This document shows positions 1 through 12,439 of a stretch of 64,000 nt of DNA, piece after piece. The stretch is from Lantana camara. Taxonomy: Eukaryota; Streptophyta; Magnoliopsida; Lamiales; Verbenaceae. Position 1 is the stretch's first letter. Each line of letters begins with the position of its first letter. The notes beneath the pieces were generated by a model. It saw nothing but the letters and a program-made list of their open reading frames with translations, did not search any database and was not told where the DNA came from. The position numbers were made by a program, and so were the translations under genes. Where the stretch lies: positions 19,365,001-19,429,000 of the forward strand of contig CM074856.1 in assembly GCA_037501455.1 (NCBI GenBank), given 5' to 3'.

Positions 1-3000
1 TGTGAAACATGAAACACGTTGTGAATCCCCGTAAGACTCGGTGGTAGGTCCAATCGATAGGCTACCTCACCTATTCTTTCCAGAATCTCAAACGGACCTA
101 AGTAGCGAGGATTAAGCTTTCCTCCTTTCCCGATCCGGGTGAAACCTTTCCTTGGTGACACCTTCAAGAATACCCGGTCACCAACTTCAAATTCTAGATC
201 TCTTCGGCGCTTATCGGCATAACTCTTCTGCCTGTCTTGCGCGGCTCTCATCCGTTGTTGAATCATCTGAACCTTTTCAATCATAGCTTGAACGACTTTG
301 GAAGGCCTTTCGAATCTTTCACCTCTCTTTACTCCTTCCTGTTTTGACCACTTCCATTCTTCCAAGTCGAAAAACAACGGAGATCGGCACTTTCTTCCAT
401 AAAGTAACTCGTAAGGAGCCATCCCGATCGAAGCCTGAAAGCTGTTATTATAAGCAAACTCGATCAAGGGAAGCTGTTCTGACCACGAGTTCTGAAAATC
501 CATCGCGCAAGCCCGAAGAAGATCTTCCAAATACCTGATTAACCTTTCAGTTTGACCGTCTGTTTGCGGGTGGAATGCTGTGCTGAACTTAAGTTTCGTC
601 CCCAAGACAGCCTGTAATTCCTGCCACAACTTAGAAGTAAACCTCGGGTCTCGGTCTGAAACTATGCTCACCGGAATACCATGAAGTCGAATAATCTCTC
701 TGTTATAGATTTCAGCCAGCTTCGGAATCTTATAGGACATCCGGACTGGTAGAAAGTGAGCAGACTTTGTAAACCTATCCACGATTACCCAAATTCCATC
801 AAACCCGCCTTTAACCTTCGGTAATCCAGAAACAAAGTCCATCGTTACTTGTTCCCACTTCCACTCGGGAATAGGTAACGGTTGTAGAAGTCCCGCGGGT
901 TTTTGATGCTCAGCTTTCACTTTCTGACAAGTCAAGCAATGTTTCACATACTCTGCCACGTCTCTCTTCATCCCGTTCCACCAATAATACTGTTTCAAGT
1001 CCTTATACATTTTATTTCCTCCTGGGTGGATCGAGTATGCTGACTTGTGAGCTTCTTCGAGTAGGACCCGTCTCAATTCTTCAGGTACGACTACTCTGTT
1101 TTTAAACCGAAGCAACCCGGTTTCATCAAACCCAAACGGACTCTCCGGGTCATCCTTAGCTTTACTTACAAGCTTCTGCACTTCCGGGTTCTTATTCTGA
1201 GCATCAAATAACTGATGTTTTAATTCCGGCTGAATTATGATATTAGAAACCCGAGCCTTTAACACAATTGGGGCAACTTCCTCACTTTCCTTTACTTCCA
1301 AACTCGATACACTCGCCTTCCTGCTAAGTGCATCGGCGACCACATTGGCTTTCCCGGGATGGTATTTAATCGTACAATCATAATCTTCCAGCTTTTCCAT
1401 CCAGCGCCGTTGCCTCATATTCAAATCCTTCTGTGTGAATAAATACTGGAGGCTCTTGTGATCGGTAAATATCTCAAAGGAAGTCCCGTAAAGATAATGT
1501 CTCCATTTCCCGAGAGCAAAGATCACGGCTGCAAGCTCTAGGTCGTGTGTCGGATAATTCCTTTCGTATTCCTTTAGCTTCCGAGAAGCATAGGCGATCA
1601 CTTTTCCTTTCTGAGTCAAAACACAACCTAAGCCTTCTTTAGAAGCATCTGTATATACCGCATACTCTTCTGAACCCTCGGGTAAAGTTAACACCGGAGC
1701 TGAGACTAACTTTTCCTTCAAAAAGTTAAAACTTTGATCACACTTCTCGTCCCAGACAAACTTAACATCCTTCTTTGTTAATCGGGTTAACGGTGCAGCA
1801 ATCTTGGAAAAATCCTGAACAAACCTCCTGTAATAACCGGCCAATCCCAAGAAGCTCCTAATTTCCGAGGCATTCTTTGGTTTCTCCCACTTGAGCACGG
1901 CCTCGATTTTCGAGGGATCGACTTCCAACCCTTTTCCTGAAATCACGTGCCCCAAGAAGGAAACCCGATCGATCCAAAATTCACACTTGCTGAACTTAGC
2001 AAATAACTGATGCTCTTTCAAGGTCTGTAGGACGAGTCTGAGATGTCTCGCGTGCTCCTCGGCTGATTTTGAGAAAACCAGAATGTCATCAATGAAAATC
2101 ACCACGAACTTGTCGAGGAAAGGCCTGAATATCCGGTGCATCATATCCATGAAAGCTGCAGGGGCGTTAGTTAATCCAAATGGCATAACCACGAACTCGT
2201 AGTGCCCGTACCGAGTATTGAATCCTGTCTTAGGAATATCCTCTGCTCGGATTCGCAGTTGATAGTACCCCTGTCTTAAATCCAATTTCGAATACACTTT
2301 GGAACCCTGAAGTATATCGAATAACTCCTCGATATGTGGGAGGGGATACTTGTTCTTAATAGTCATCCTGTTCAACTCCCTGTAATCAATGCACATTCTT
2401 AGAGTCCCGTCCTTTTTCTTCACAAACAAAACTGGTGCTCCCCACGGCGAAGAACTTGGCCGAATATACCCAACTTCCAACAAGGCCTCAAGCTGAACTT
2501 TTAATTCCTTCAACTCAGCTGGAGCCATCCGATAGGGAGTCTTTGAATACGGCTCAGCATTCGGGAAAAGATCAATCACAAATTCAATCTCTCGTTCAGG
2601 AGGCAAGGAATCCAATTTTTCTGGGAATACCTCAGGAAATTCCTTTACCACTTCTGTGTCCTCTAATTTCACCTGATCTTTGGGCTTGTTCAGAATGTAA
2701 GCACTGAACCCTGTAGCCCCGTCTCTGACTAACTTCTGAGCCTCTGAAAACGAAAGTAGGGGTACGGTTTTTGAAGTGCAGCCCGTAACAACCTCTGAAC
2801 CCAACTGAACCTTCTTAGCCCGGCAATCTACGGTAGCACAATGCCTGTATAACCATTCCATCCCCAATATAGCCCCGTATCTCTCCATTGGCATCACAAT
2901 GAAGTCTGTCAGAAATTCCCTGCCCTCAATCACCACTGGAACATCCCTGTAAACCTGATCCGTCTCTCGCCTACTACCGAAAGGAGTACTAACTATATAG

Positions 3001-3785
3001 CGCACAGAAGTACACATAGCAGGCAAAGACAAGGTAATAGCAATAGAATGCGCAAGAAAGGAGTGTGTAGCTCCTGGATCAAATAATGTATGGATGTTCG
3101 TGCCATGGATGCAAATAATACCTTCAACTACTGCGGCGGGGTCAATCACGGCATCCTGCTCCTCTCCAGCAAGGGCATAAGCTCGGGCCCTCACAAGTGG
3201 CCTCGGTCCTGCAGGTGGTGGATCCTGACGATCCGGACAACCATCAACCAGGTGCTCGTTACTTCCGCAAATCAGGCACAAACCTAACCGGCGCCTGCAG
3301 TTATCGTAAGTATGTGTAGGCTGTCCACACCATCTGCACCCCGGTCTCTGAGGTGGCTGGGGTGGTGCTGGAGCTCTCGGACCTCTCGGTGGTGGCCCGG
3401 GGTACTTAGGTTTCTTCCCGGTATCCCTCTGAGCTGGAGGTGCAGAATAAATCATCGGCCTTTTCCCCGAGCTCGATCCCTGGCCTGATCTCGAGCCTGA
3501 AGCCTGTCCTACTCTCTGAGTAGCCCTCCTAACACTATCAGAATCTTCAACCTTTAGGGCTTTTGCAGTAGCCTTTGCCCAGGTGCTCGTATTAGCCGCT
3601 TTCAGTGCATCCTGAATGTCCGGTCTCAACCCCTGAACAAACTGCATCGCCTTGTGAAAGTCATCGTTCGCTATGTTAGGTGCATAGCGAGAAAGCCTCT
3701 CGAACTCGGCGATGTACTGACCCACGGACCTGCCTCCCTGCTTTAGCTCTGTAAACTCCCTCAATCTGCGGGTACGGGGAAGCTG
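1..3785 (-). CDS. gypsy polyprotein: Gag C-terminus, protease, RT, RNase H, integrase (partial)
   Basis: Copies, cleaves and integrates the element. The minus frame whose codons start at plus positions divisible by 3 stays open from about 3785 to base 1, at least 1,250 codons. In order it shows two CX2CX4HX4C zinc knuckles near 3232-3340, then the protease site at 3063-3080, which reads D-P-G-A-T-H-S where D-S/T-G is usual. The RT catalytic box F-I-D-D-I-L lies at 2089-2106. RNase H follows (T-D-A-S near 1650), then an HHCC integrase zinc site near 910-1050 and the DDE core near 500-890. The start of the integrase tail follows (L-P-P-S-L near 35-50). The frame is offset by one base from the gag start codon, with the shift near 3780. 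Function is from family knowledge; the open frame and motifs are seen directly. Confidence 0.9.
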
Positions 3786-4266
3786 GAGGAATATACTTGT
3801 TTCTGAACTCCCGTACAAAGACCTCCCAGGTAATCTCAGTCCCTGCTGCCTCCAGAACAATCTCTGTACTCTCCCACCAGGAGTAGGCCTCGCCCTGAAT
3901 AAGAGTAAGGGTGCAACGGGCCTTCTCCTGACTATCGCAAGGAATAAGCTGCCATATCCTCTCGATCTCCTTCAGCCACATCTCTGCCTGGATATCGTCT
4001 CCCTTATAGAACTTCGGGGGACGCTGGTTCTGAAACTCCCGTAAGATGGCAGAAATGGGGTTCTCCGGAGGTGCTACTGGTGCTGGAGGTGGTGGAGGAA
4101 CCCTTTCCTGTAACCTCTGATCAATTAGCCCCACTACTGCGTTCATAAAATCCTGGGGCTGTGCCTGGGCGGGTGGAGGAGGTGGTGATCTCTCGCGGCG
4201 ATGATGTCGGCGATGATGATGCCTGTGCCTCGAGGATCGATCACTGGAACGTCTGTCGTGCTCCAT
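3676..4266 (-). pseudogene. gypsy gag N-terminal part, ended by a frameshift
   Basis: Structural capsid gene of the gypsy element. The ATG at 4266-4264 opens 196 codons. Residues about 1-45 are rich in Arg, His and Pro, followed by a Pro-rich linker. From about residue 65 comes the retrotransposon gag core (the P-P-K-F-Y-K-G, M-W-L-K-E-I and A-Y-S-W-W-E-S words). After the K-Y-I-P-P word near 3785 this frame turns into unrelated residues and stops at 3676. The homologous continuation appears in the neighbouring frame that leads into pol. That is the mark of a single 1-nt indel near 3780, in an element family where gag and pol are normally one frame. It could instead be a programmed shift, but no slippery heptamer is evident. 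Confidence 0.85.
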
Positions 4267-4500
4267 CCTGAAAGTAGATCACTAAACATGCGTGGCTTGA
4301 TCAATAAATGCAAATGTGTGCATATAATCTCAATAATATCAAGTAACACATGTTCAAGGAAAATCAAGTAGTTCAATTAATACGAATAAGGGAGTAAATC
4401 AAGTAAATCAACCCAATGCAGACTCCCAAATACCACATAATCCTATGCCGTGCGACCTAGACTGACTCGACACGACTCGAGAACCTCGGTTTTGCAACCG

Positions 4501-4513
4501 GGCTCTGATACCA
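4501..4513 (-). other. Primer-binding site, initiator tRNA-Met type
   Basis: Minus-strand TGGTATCAGAGCC, two bases inside the LTR end at 4516. It is complementary to the 3' end of plant initiator tRNA-Met and would prime minus-strand DNA synthesis. The 234 bp between it and the gag ATG form the leader; I see nothing else there. Confidence 0.95.
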
Positions 4514-4515
4514 CC

Positions 4516-7181
4516 TGTAGATGTAGCACCCTAGACCCCAAGGCGCCACATCCCCCGCACTGTAGCCTCGATCCACGTATGAAATGGACAGTTCATACAT
4601 AAACCAAGACCACAGCGAACGGGTGACAACAAAACGACGCTCTAGGCGGGACACTCTCCCCAACAAAATCAACAATCATGAATAGAAAAGCGGAAGCAGT
4701 AAAGTCATTTGTATATATAGGTACCATATTTATTACATAGATACATATAGGTACCATTTAACTCTCAATACATTATCATCTCTACAAAATAGGTATCTAC
4801 TAAAGTGTCCAAATTATATCAACCGGGAACATAACATGATATCCGACAAAATATATACATGAAAGGTGCAACACTAGACCCGTGATAATGCAGGACTCGA
4901 CCAACTCCCGCCTAGCACAACCACGCTCAAAAGGTACCTGAAAAGTGGAGTATCAGTCTACCGAAGACTGAGTGAGGGGCAATAATTAAATATAACACAC
5001 GTCACATGCAAGTTGTAGCCTCGGGTAAAGACTTTTAGAAAACAATAATTATATAGTTCAAGAAATCTCATCCTTTGCCCGAGATTACAACTATCCATTT
5101 TAACACGTTTACTTAATCATGCTTGTCAATATCATGAACATGTGGCCCCGGCGAGCAAGGGCAATCTCCAACCGAACTCCCAATCGTGAACAATACGTGA
5201 TCATGCTTGCTTGCTTGATAAATAAGTGATCATGCAATATATTTAGTGCTCACATAAACAAGTTCATGCTTGAAATCATGCAATAACCCGAGGATAACCC
5301 GACATACCGGATTAATCCCCAGTCTCCTTCTTCCTCCGGGTGATAGCGAGTTTGCAAGGCTCGACTATCCACGACATGGTGTGTGTAGAGGACATGACCC
5401 TCTAGACACGGAACTCCTTCCACCACTAATCTCCTAGTGGCTTCGGGGGTGATCCCAACAATGTGAGGATAATTCAGGAGTTACCCGTCAGCCCTTGCTT
5501 TCCCGGTTGGCTCAAGAATTACCCTCGGGCCCACGTGCAATCATGTACTCGCCAAACATGTTTGAAAATCATGACAATCAATACATTCTTGCTTGAAATA
5601 TTGATAGCTTTGAAAACGTTTATAATTATAATAGATTTTTGGCCGAAAACTAGCACATAAGGGTTATAGGGTTCGTTTTACCAAAACAAAACCTCACCTT
5701 TCTTGCAAAATAAAATAAAGAAGCGTTCTAAGGAGCTTGCTCCCCGTCCACGCCCTCGTGACCTGTGCAAATACGATGTACATTCGTGAGACATGACCTA
5801 AAATGACCAAAATAGGACGAACGGCGAAAATGTGTCGAGACGACCATGAAAATGCAATGTGGTATTATAACATGTCGTTTCACATCATATTAACACATAT
5901 TATAGTAATTCGGGGTCAAAGAAGTCGTTGGATCGAGGGGTCATTTTCATAATTTTATGCAGAAACTTTTGTTCTGCAACACAGGTGGGAACGGCCGTTC
6001 CGGTCCCCTTTGTAAAATGGGAACGGTCGTTCCCATGAAATTCCCAAAACGTGCCGGCGATTTTCCCTTTTTAAAGCGCGCCTTTGAGCTGGGAACGGCC
6101 CTTCCGGCGCAAGGCCAAAATGGGAACGGCCGTTCCCATGCTCGGCCGCCCTTATTTTGAAAAGAGGTGGGAACGCCCGTTCCCACAAAGCCTTGAGGCT
6201 GGGAACGGTCGTTCCCAGTTCCTGCAACTGAAAAACAGAGCATGCTCTCGGGAAGGATCAACCAAGCAACCCAAAATTCCATTTTTGCTCCCAAATGCTA
6301 TAATTTATGGAAATATGATGCATACACATTCAAGAAGTGATAATATAACACTTAGACACTTAAACCATAAAATATCATCAAGAATTCATGCTTTCAAGTT
6401 CATGATCAAACTTGATCATTCATGCCAAATATTCAAATATTCAAGCTAGAAATCATGCAATAATTCATGAAATAATCACTCAATCATGCTTCCAAGTCTA
6501 ACTCATCATCTAGCATAACCACCTCAAACCCTAGCCTAGGAAAATATGATCAAGAATCACCAACTCATGCAACCAACCTTAAAGATGGAATGAAATGAAG
6601 AAATGGATGATGATGATGATCAACTTCAAATTCCTTGGAACACTTCTTGAAATCTTGATGATTGATGAAAAAATTATCTTCTTCCCTTTTCTTCTTAGTA
6701 CCGAGAATGAGAGCAAATGTGTTTGGTAAATTTTTGGATGAAATGAGCTCATGGAAGCTCATGGAAATGCATATACCGTGATTCATCTCCTTGGTTTGAG
6801 TGAGATATGCCAATTTGCCAATTAATCCTTGAATTGTTTAAGTTATGCAATCGAGTGTATGAGGTTTTAAAATATGATCAATTTGGTCCTAAAAGTTCAT
6901 GCAATTAAGTCCCCAAAGTTTTAGAAATAACTATTTAGGGACAAATTGGTAATTTGAAATACTCTCGGTATCAATTTTATGCAACAAATATTTTTCATGC
7001 CATGAAATAATAATTTCAATGATATGAATTCAAAGAATTAAGATAAATAATGTTTCATGAATTTTATAAAAATATGAATGCCACGTAAGAATATATTATA
7101 AATTAAAAGAAATAAAATAAAATCTACGCTCAACTCACACGTGGCGTGCTTACCTGTTCATCCGGAAACCGGGGCGTTACA
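4516..7181 (-). repeat. 5' LTR of the gypsy element, 2,666 bp
   Basis: On the minus strand it begins TGTAACGCCCCGG (7181 downwards) and ends CTACATCTACA (4516), giving TGTA...TACA termini directly beside the primer-binding site. It supplies the promoter and polyadenylation signals of the element. The partner LTR is left of the window. Internal structure includes a cluster of near-identical palindromes at 5987-6216 and an AT-rich U3 end. Open frames in it (for example at 5947-6449 on both strands) are by-products of the palindromes and are not treated as genes. Confidence 0.9.
5987..6216. repeat. Cluster of six GGGAACGG(C/T)CGTTCCC palindromes inside the gypsy LTR
   Basis: Six copies of a 15-16-bp palindrome lie at 5987-6001, 6019-6034, 6091-6105, 6122-6137, 6169-6184 and 6201-6216. 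The best copy is GGGAACGGCCGTTCCC at 6122. The others carry one or two changes, some at the centre. Spacing is irregular (roughly 30-70 bp), so this is a dispersed family of one word and not a simple tandem array. Possible roles are protein binding or hairpin formation in the LTR transcript; nothing in the sequence decides between them. Confidence 0.9.
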
Positions 7182-7919
7182 ATGTATGTATATATATATA
7201 TATGTTGTCGGATACGAATTATGAATAAATCAGATAACGGATGTATAAATGGATTGGATTTTAAACAGATCAGATGTGTGATTACTATATATTTATTTGT
7301 TTATAATTCGGATATTTATAAATATCCTATTTGAACGAATACGGATAATATCATTTTTAAATGAATTCGGATACAAATGAATATCAAATTTTCAAATATT
7401 CATTTAAACCCTTAGGTCCTGGCTAGCTCCTTAGCTGAATATATGAAATAATTATACGTAGAGGTGTAAACGGATATTGAATAGGATGGATATACTGTAT
7501 TCGAATCCTGAAATAATTATACCTAGAGGTGTAAATGGATATTGAACAAGACGAATATAGAGTATTCGAATTTGAATCTGTTTAGTATATATGTTATCTG
7601 AATAACTGATTTCTATCCGTTTTGCAGTGAATAATGAAAAATATTATCTGTATCCAAAATAATATAATAAAATTTCACAACATAATCAAATATTAAATAT
7701 TTTTAAATTAATTTTATGTTATTGAAATTAAATCAACTAGATAATTTGTAAAACACTATTTAAAATTTTTAAATATACTTATAGTAATAATGTACTATGT
7801 TTATTCTGCATAGATAATTATTCTTTCTTAAATTTATTTTAATTATTAAAATTTATTATTATAAATAGTATAATATACGACAAATGTTATAATTTCTTCA
7901 TAATTTTAAAATGATTATA
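7182..7919. repeat. AT-rich spacer with a 65-bp tandem duplication
   Basis: No gene is visible. A short (TA)n run sits at 7187-7203. A 65-bp unit is repeated imperfectly (7445-7509 and from 7510), each copy containing GAGGTGTAAA and GGATATTGAA. The first 130 bp resemble, in direct orientation, 13655-13790 on the far side of copia-1. The rest is AT-rich and unassigned. Confidence 0.6.
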
Positions 7920-7924
7920 TAATG

Positions 7925-9083
7925 TGTTGGAATTTGATGTTATGGATGAGTTTATTCTTGGAGGGATACCAAATTCCTTGGTAGGAGTCCGCAGAATAAA
8001 GTCCATAAACTAATAATAAAAAAATTGAAAGCAATAAAGATTGGAACTTTGTGGTAAGTTATAGTCCACATGATATATCAAGATGTTTGTACTTTATATG
8101 CAATTAAGTGTTGTATATTATGCTATACACTAAGGATTGCATATTGGTAAGTTTAAACATGAGTTTTATTACTGGACATTTATTTTGAAATTGAAATAAA
8201 TTTGATACCAGGCAGTTACAATGTTGATTGTATAGCATTAAAGGCCTTGTTCATGTGCTGGTATCTGTTACAAAATATTCCAGACGTTTTTGTAAGTTTA
8301 TTTCTGTATTATAGTTGTATTAATTGTGAGATTATGGCTTACTATAAACAGGACAATTAATAGTCATGTATGTTATGGTTTGTGCCCTATAAATCTGCAG
8401 TTCCAGACCACAGAATATGAGAGAGAAATAGAGAGACAAGCATGCAAAATGTGGTGCATTAGGAAGAGTTAGAAGTCTAGATAGATTTCTGGTTTGGTAC
8501 GGAAAAATGCATTCTGGTACGAAACACACACGCATCGGTGTTTTTGAGTTGAGTTAGAAAACTTACTTTCAGTACAAAAACACGCTTTTTGAAGTACCAG
8601 CCAGACACCACTGTCCCTCATAAGAGCCCTGGTATGTAGTCGAAGTGAGATTCTCCTGAGATCCTGCATATCTGTGATTCGAAAATCTCTGGACTATCTT
8701 ATCCTGGAAGGAGGGCAACCCAATGCACCGATAGTGGGGTGAATACTTCTTTAAGGCAAGCTGACTTTCGCCGTCGATTCAATCATAACAAAATGATAAG
8801 TTTTCTCATTTAACTGTTCTGGTACATTAATGGTATTTATCTTGATATGGTTTTGCATTCTAATGAAACTTATATTATGACTAGTATGCAAGATTTGTAT
8901 TTTGGTTTTTCCACTGGTACATCAGACATGTATGTTGTTGGTATTTACACCTTAACATATATATGTTTCAACATGCCTCTGGTACATATATTTTGAATCA
9001 TGTATCTATATTGCACATCATATGTATATTGTGATTTTGGTTATCTATGATATGTGATAACCTGGTGTTGTAGATTTACAACA
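7925..9083 (+). repeat. Copia-1 5' LTR
   Basis: 1,159 bp from TGTTGGAATTTG to TTTACAACA. It aligns end to end with 12440-13608. Short open frames inside it (for example minus 8469-8669) recur in the other LTR only because the LTRs are copies. Confidence 0.95.
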
Positions 9084-9205
9084 ATTTTAAAGAAGTATTC
9101 TTGCTGCTTACATGTTTTATATATATCATGTCAACTAGATATGGTGGTTTTGTTACTGGTACTTCATATGAAACTATTTTGGCTGCAAAACTGAAATACT
9201 AGGAG

Positions 9206-11895
9206 ATGAGTTTTGTTAATGCAAACACCAAGAAAACAAATACCAAATCAGTGAAGATTGAAACTTCCGCAGTTGTTAATATGGTTTTGAGTGAAGCTAA
9301 AACTCATGATACCTTTGACAATTCTAGCATTTGGAATAGTCGTTTGGGTCATCTAAATGTAAGTTCCATGAAAGGTATGATAAATTTAAATTTGATTCCA
9401 AAACTTGATATTGAAAGAAGTTACAAAAAGTCAAGTATGTATTGAAGCAAAACAAGTAAGAAAACCCTATCATTCAATTGAGAGAAATTCTGAAATACTT
9501 GATTTGGTACATACCAACATATGTGAGTTCAATGGGGTTTTGACAAAAGATTTGAAAAGATATTTTATCACTTTCATTGATGATTGCAGTAGATATTGTT
9601 TCGTGTATTTGATGAAATACAAAGATGAAGCACTTGAAAAGTTTATCATGTTTAAGAATGGAGTAGAAACTCAAACTGGCAAGAAACTTAAAAGGTTAAG
9701 ATCAGATAGAGGTACATAATATGAGTCGAATCTCTTTGGTGAATATTGCCGAAAGTTTGGTATTGTTCATGAAGAAACTCCTCCATATTCACCTTCATCG
9801 AATGGTGTGGCTGAACAAAAGAATAGAACCTTTAAAGATATGATCAACAGTTTACTTTTGAATTCGGGACTGCCTAAAGATATGTGGGGAGAAGCTTTCA
9901 ATACGGCTTGCCATATTCTGAATAGAGTCCCTCCTAAACATATGGATCGCACTCCGTTCAAATTTTGGAAAGGTAGGAAACTAAACCTGAAATACTTCCG
10001 AGTGTGGGGATGCCTTGCAGAGGTACTGGTACCAGAACACAAAAGGAAGAAACTTGGTTCCAAAACTATAGATGCAGCCTTTATTGGTTATGTGGGAACT
10101 AGCTATGCAATGAGATTTTTAATTATTAAATCTGATATCTCTGGCATAGTTGTTAATACAATTGTTGAGTTTCGTGATCCCACATTCATTGAAGATATTT
10201 TTCCCATGAAAACTTCAATACCTCAAGATGTTGCAACTTTAGATTCATCTCTTACATCTAGTTCCATTCCTAATCAAGTGTAAAGGATGACAAATGTGGG
10301 GGTTAATCCAAGTAGTACCAATTCAACTTATGTTGATGAAAATGAACCTAGACGGAGCAAACGAGCAAGGGTTGTTAAGGATTTTGGAAGTGATTTTATC
10401 ACTTACAATATCGAGAATGATCCTCGTACTTTCCAAGAAGCTATGTCTTCAAGTGAAGCAACACATTAGAAAGAAGCTATTAAAAATGAGTTAGATTCCA
10501 TTGTCTCTAATAGGACTTGGGAACTTGTTGATCTTCTTCCGGGATGTACTACGATTGGATCTTTTAAAAGAAACTTAAAGCTGATGGAACCATTGATAAG
10601 TTTAAGGCCAGACTTGTTACCAAAGGTTTTAAACAAAAAGAGGGGATTGATTATTTTGACACCTACTCCCCTGTTGCTCGGTTGACTACAATCTGTGTGC
10701 TTATAGCATTGGCCTCCATATATGATTTTCCTATACGGTTAAAATCGCATTCCTATACGGTGATCTTGAGGAAGAAATCTATATGGACCAGCCTGAAGGA
10801 TTCGTAGCACCTGGTAGTAAAAATAAGGTGTGTAAACTTGTTAAATGTCTTTATGGTTTGAAACAAGCACCTAAACAATGGCATGAAAAGTTTGTCCAGA
10901 CCATTTTGTCATTTGACCTCACGGTTAATGATAATGATAAGTGTCTTTATTGCAAAGTTCAAGGTGATTCATGTATTTTGCTATGCTTATACGTGGATGA
11001 TATATTATTAATTGGTTCTTCTATGAACGTTTAAGTTTGAAATGAAGGATATGGGTGAAGCTAATGTGATTCTTGGATTAAAGTTGATTCGGTCAACTAA
11101 TGGTATAATAATTTCTCAATATCACTATGTTTAGAAGATAATTGAGAAGTTTGGATATACTAATAGTGGAATCGCTAGATCACCATATGAGCCTACTGTG
11201 ACTTTACTCAAGAATGTGACTAGCGTTCCTGTTAATCAATTGAGATATTCTCAAATAATTGGAAGATTGCAATAGCTTGCTAATGGTACGAGGCCTAACA
11301 TTTCCTTTGCAATCTCTAAGTTAGCTCGATATACTAGTTGCCCAAATCTTACACATTGGGAGTCTTTGGAACGAGTGATGAAGTACCATAAAGGTATAGT
11401 TCACTCAGGCTGCATTTTGGTAAATTCCCTGACGTGCTTGAGGAACTTTGTGATGCAAGCTAGGTTATCAAATGCTCTGGTACTAATGGGTGTACAGGAT
11501 ATGTGTTTATCCTGGTGGAGGCGTTGTCTCCTAAAAGTATTATAAATATACTATTATAACTCTGGTACTTTTGGGGTAGAGTTATGTAGAATGGAAACAA
11601 CTGGAACTGAGGTCGAATGGGTCCATGGGCTAATGGTTGAATTGCCCATGATTGACAAGCCGATACCAACCATTGTTGTAATTGTGATAGTACTATTACG
11701 AAGATCAAAAGAATAAATTAAAGTGCACTTAAAATGACTTAAAGACAAAGAGACACAGCGTCTAGTAAGATAAATGGCTATTGATTTGGCTGGAACCAAA
11801 AGAAAATACCATTGTTCCTTTGATAAAGGACTTAAGGTATGCTTGGTTCGAAAATTCAAGTTGAGAATTAGACTGTAACCCATTTCGTAGTACAT
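9206..11895 (+). pseudogene. Copia-1 integrase-RT-RNase H remnant
   Basis: Broken polyprotein lacking gag and protease. The pre-integrase region (W-N-S-R-L-G-H-L) is near 9335. Integrase runs about 9440-10060 with S-D-R-G near 9706 and N-G-V-A-E-Q near 9801; its first catalytic Asp in the usual H-T-D word is Asn (H-T-N). A TAA at 9717-9719 ends the first block. RT picks up near 10450 after a stop at 10467-10469, is frameshifted near 10560, and keeps an intact Y-V-D-D at 10990-11001. RNase H is recognisable but full of stops from 11035 to about 11890. The family is clear; the copy cannot encode an active enzyme. Confidence 0.9.
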
Positions 11896-12439
11896 CTTCA
11901 GTGGGAACCCAACCTACCAAGTGGAGATCCCATGCAGAGGTTTAATGTGGTATAAATAAGCTGTCGGATGTATTGGTTACACCTAATTTAAAAATTGGTA
12001 CATAGTACCTGTGTCTATCCTCTGGTACTTACCTGGTAGGTGCTAAAGCTGCAAATAAAATAAGAGTTGTACTTTGAATGGGTTCGAGATCTATTCTATG
12101 ATGAGATGTTAGCAGTGCATTTTTAGAGATCCCAACTAAGTGAATATCTCGTGTGGCTGCGATAGAGGAAACGGGTTGTTCCTTGAATATATTCATGAAC
12201 AGGACATGACACATGGCTGTAACATGTCAACCCTAAAGATTACTAAAGCTCTTTGTAACATGTTGTTCACGATGGCTCTGTCATACCCAAGGTGCCAAAT
12301 TCAAGGTGAAACATTTCATTTGTCCCTGTGAGAGAAAAGTCGGATAACTAACGTAGCGATTCAAACCGAAAGGTACCGATCTACTAAAAGCATGTTGTTG
12401 TAATTCTGATGTCCTTTATACTATGAATTTGTGGGGGAT
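11896..12439 (+). other. Copia-1 3' untranslated region and polypurine tract
   Basis: No coding signal is visible. The stretch ends in GTGGGGGA (12431 onward), the plus-strand primer directly before the 3' LTR at 12440. Confidence 0.7.

Larger units (their letters stand above)
1..7181 (-). mobile_element. Ty3/gypsy LTR retrotransposon, 3' part outside the window
   Basis: Read on the minus strand the order is 5' LTR (7181-4516), primer-binding site, short leader, gag, then protease, reverse transcriptase, RNase H and integrase, running off the left edge in the integrase C-terminal region. This is the Ty3/gypsy order, with integrase after RNase H. The long LTR and the tRNA-Met primer site fit the chromovirus group, perhaps Del/Tekay-like, but the part that would carry a chromodomain is not in the window. 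The 5 bp beyond the LTR (7182-7186, ATGTA) should be one copy of the target duplication; its partner is outside. The pol frame is open throughout and I find one frameshift in gag, so the copy looks young. Confidence 0.95.

Noticed and set aside
5947..6449. Overlapping open frames on both strands in the gypsy LTR
   Set aside because: They arise from the GGGAACGG palindromes, which read similarly on both strands; no domain is visible.
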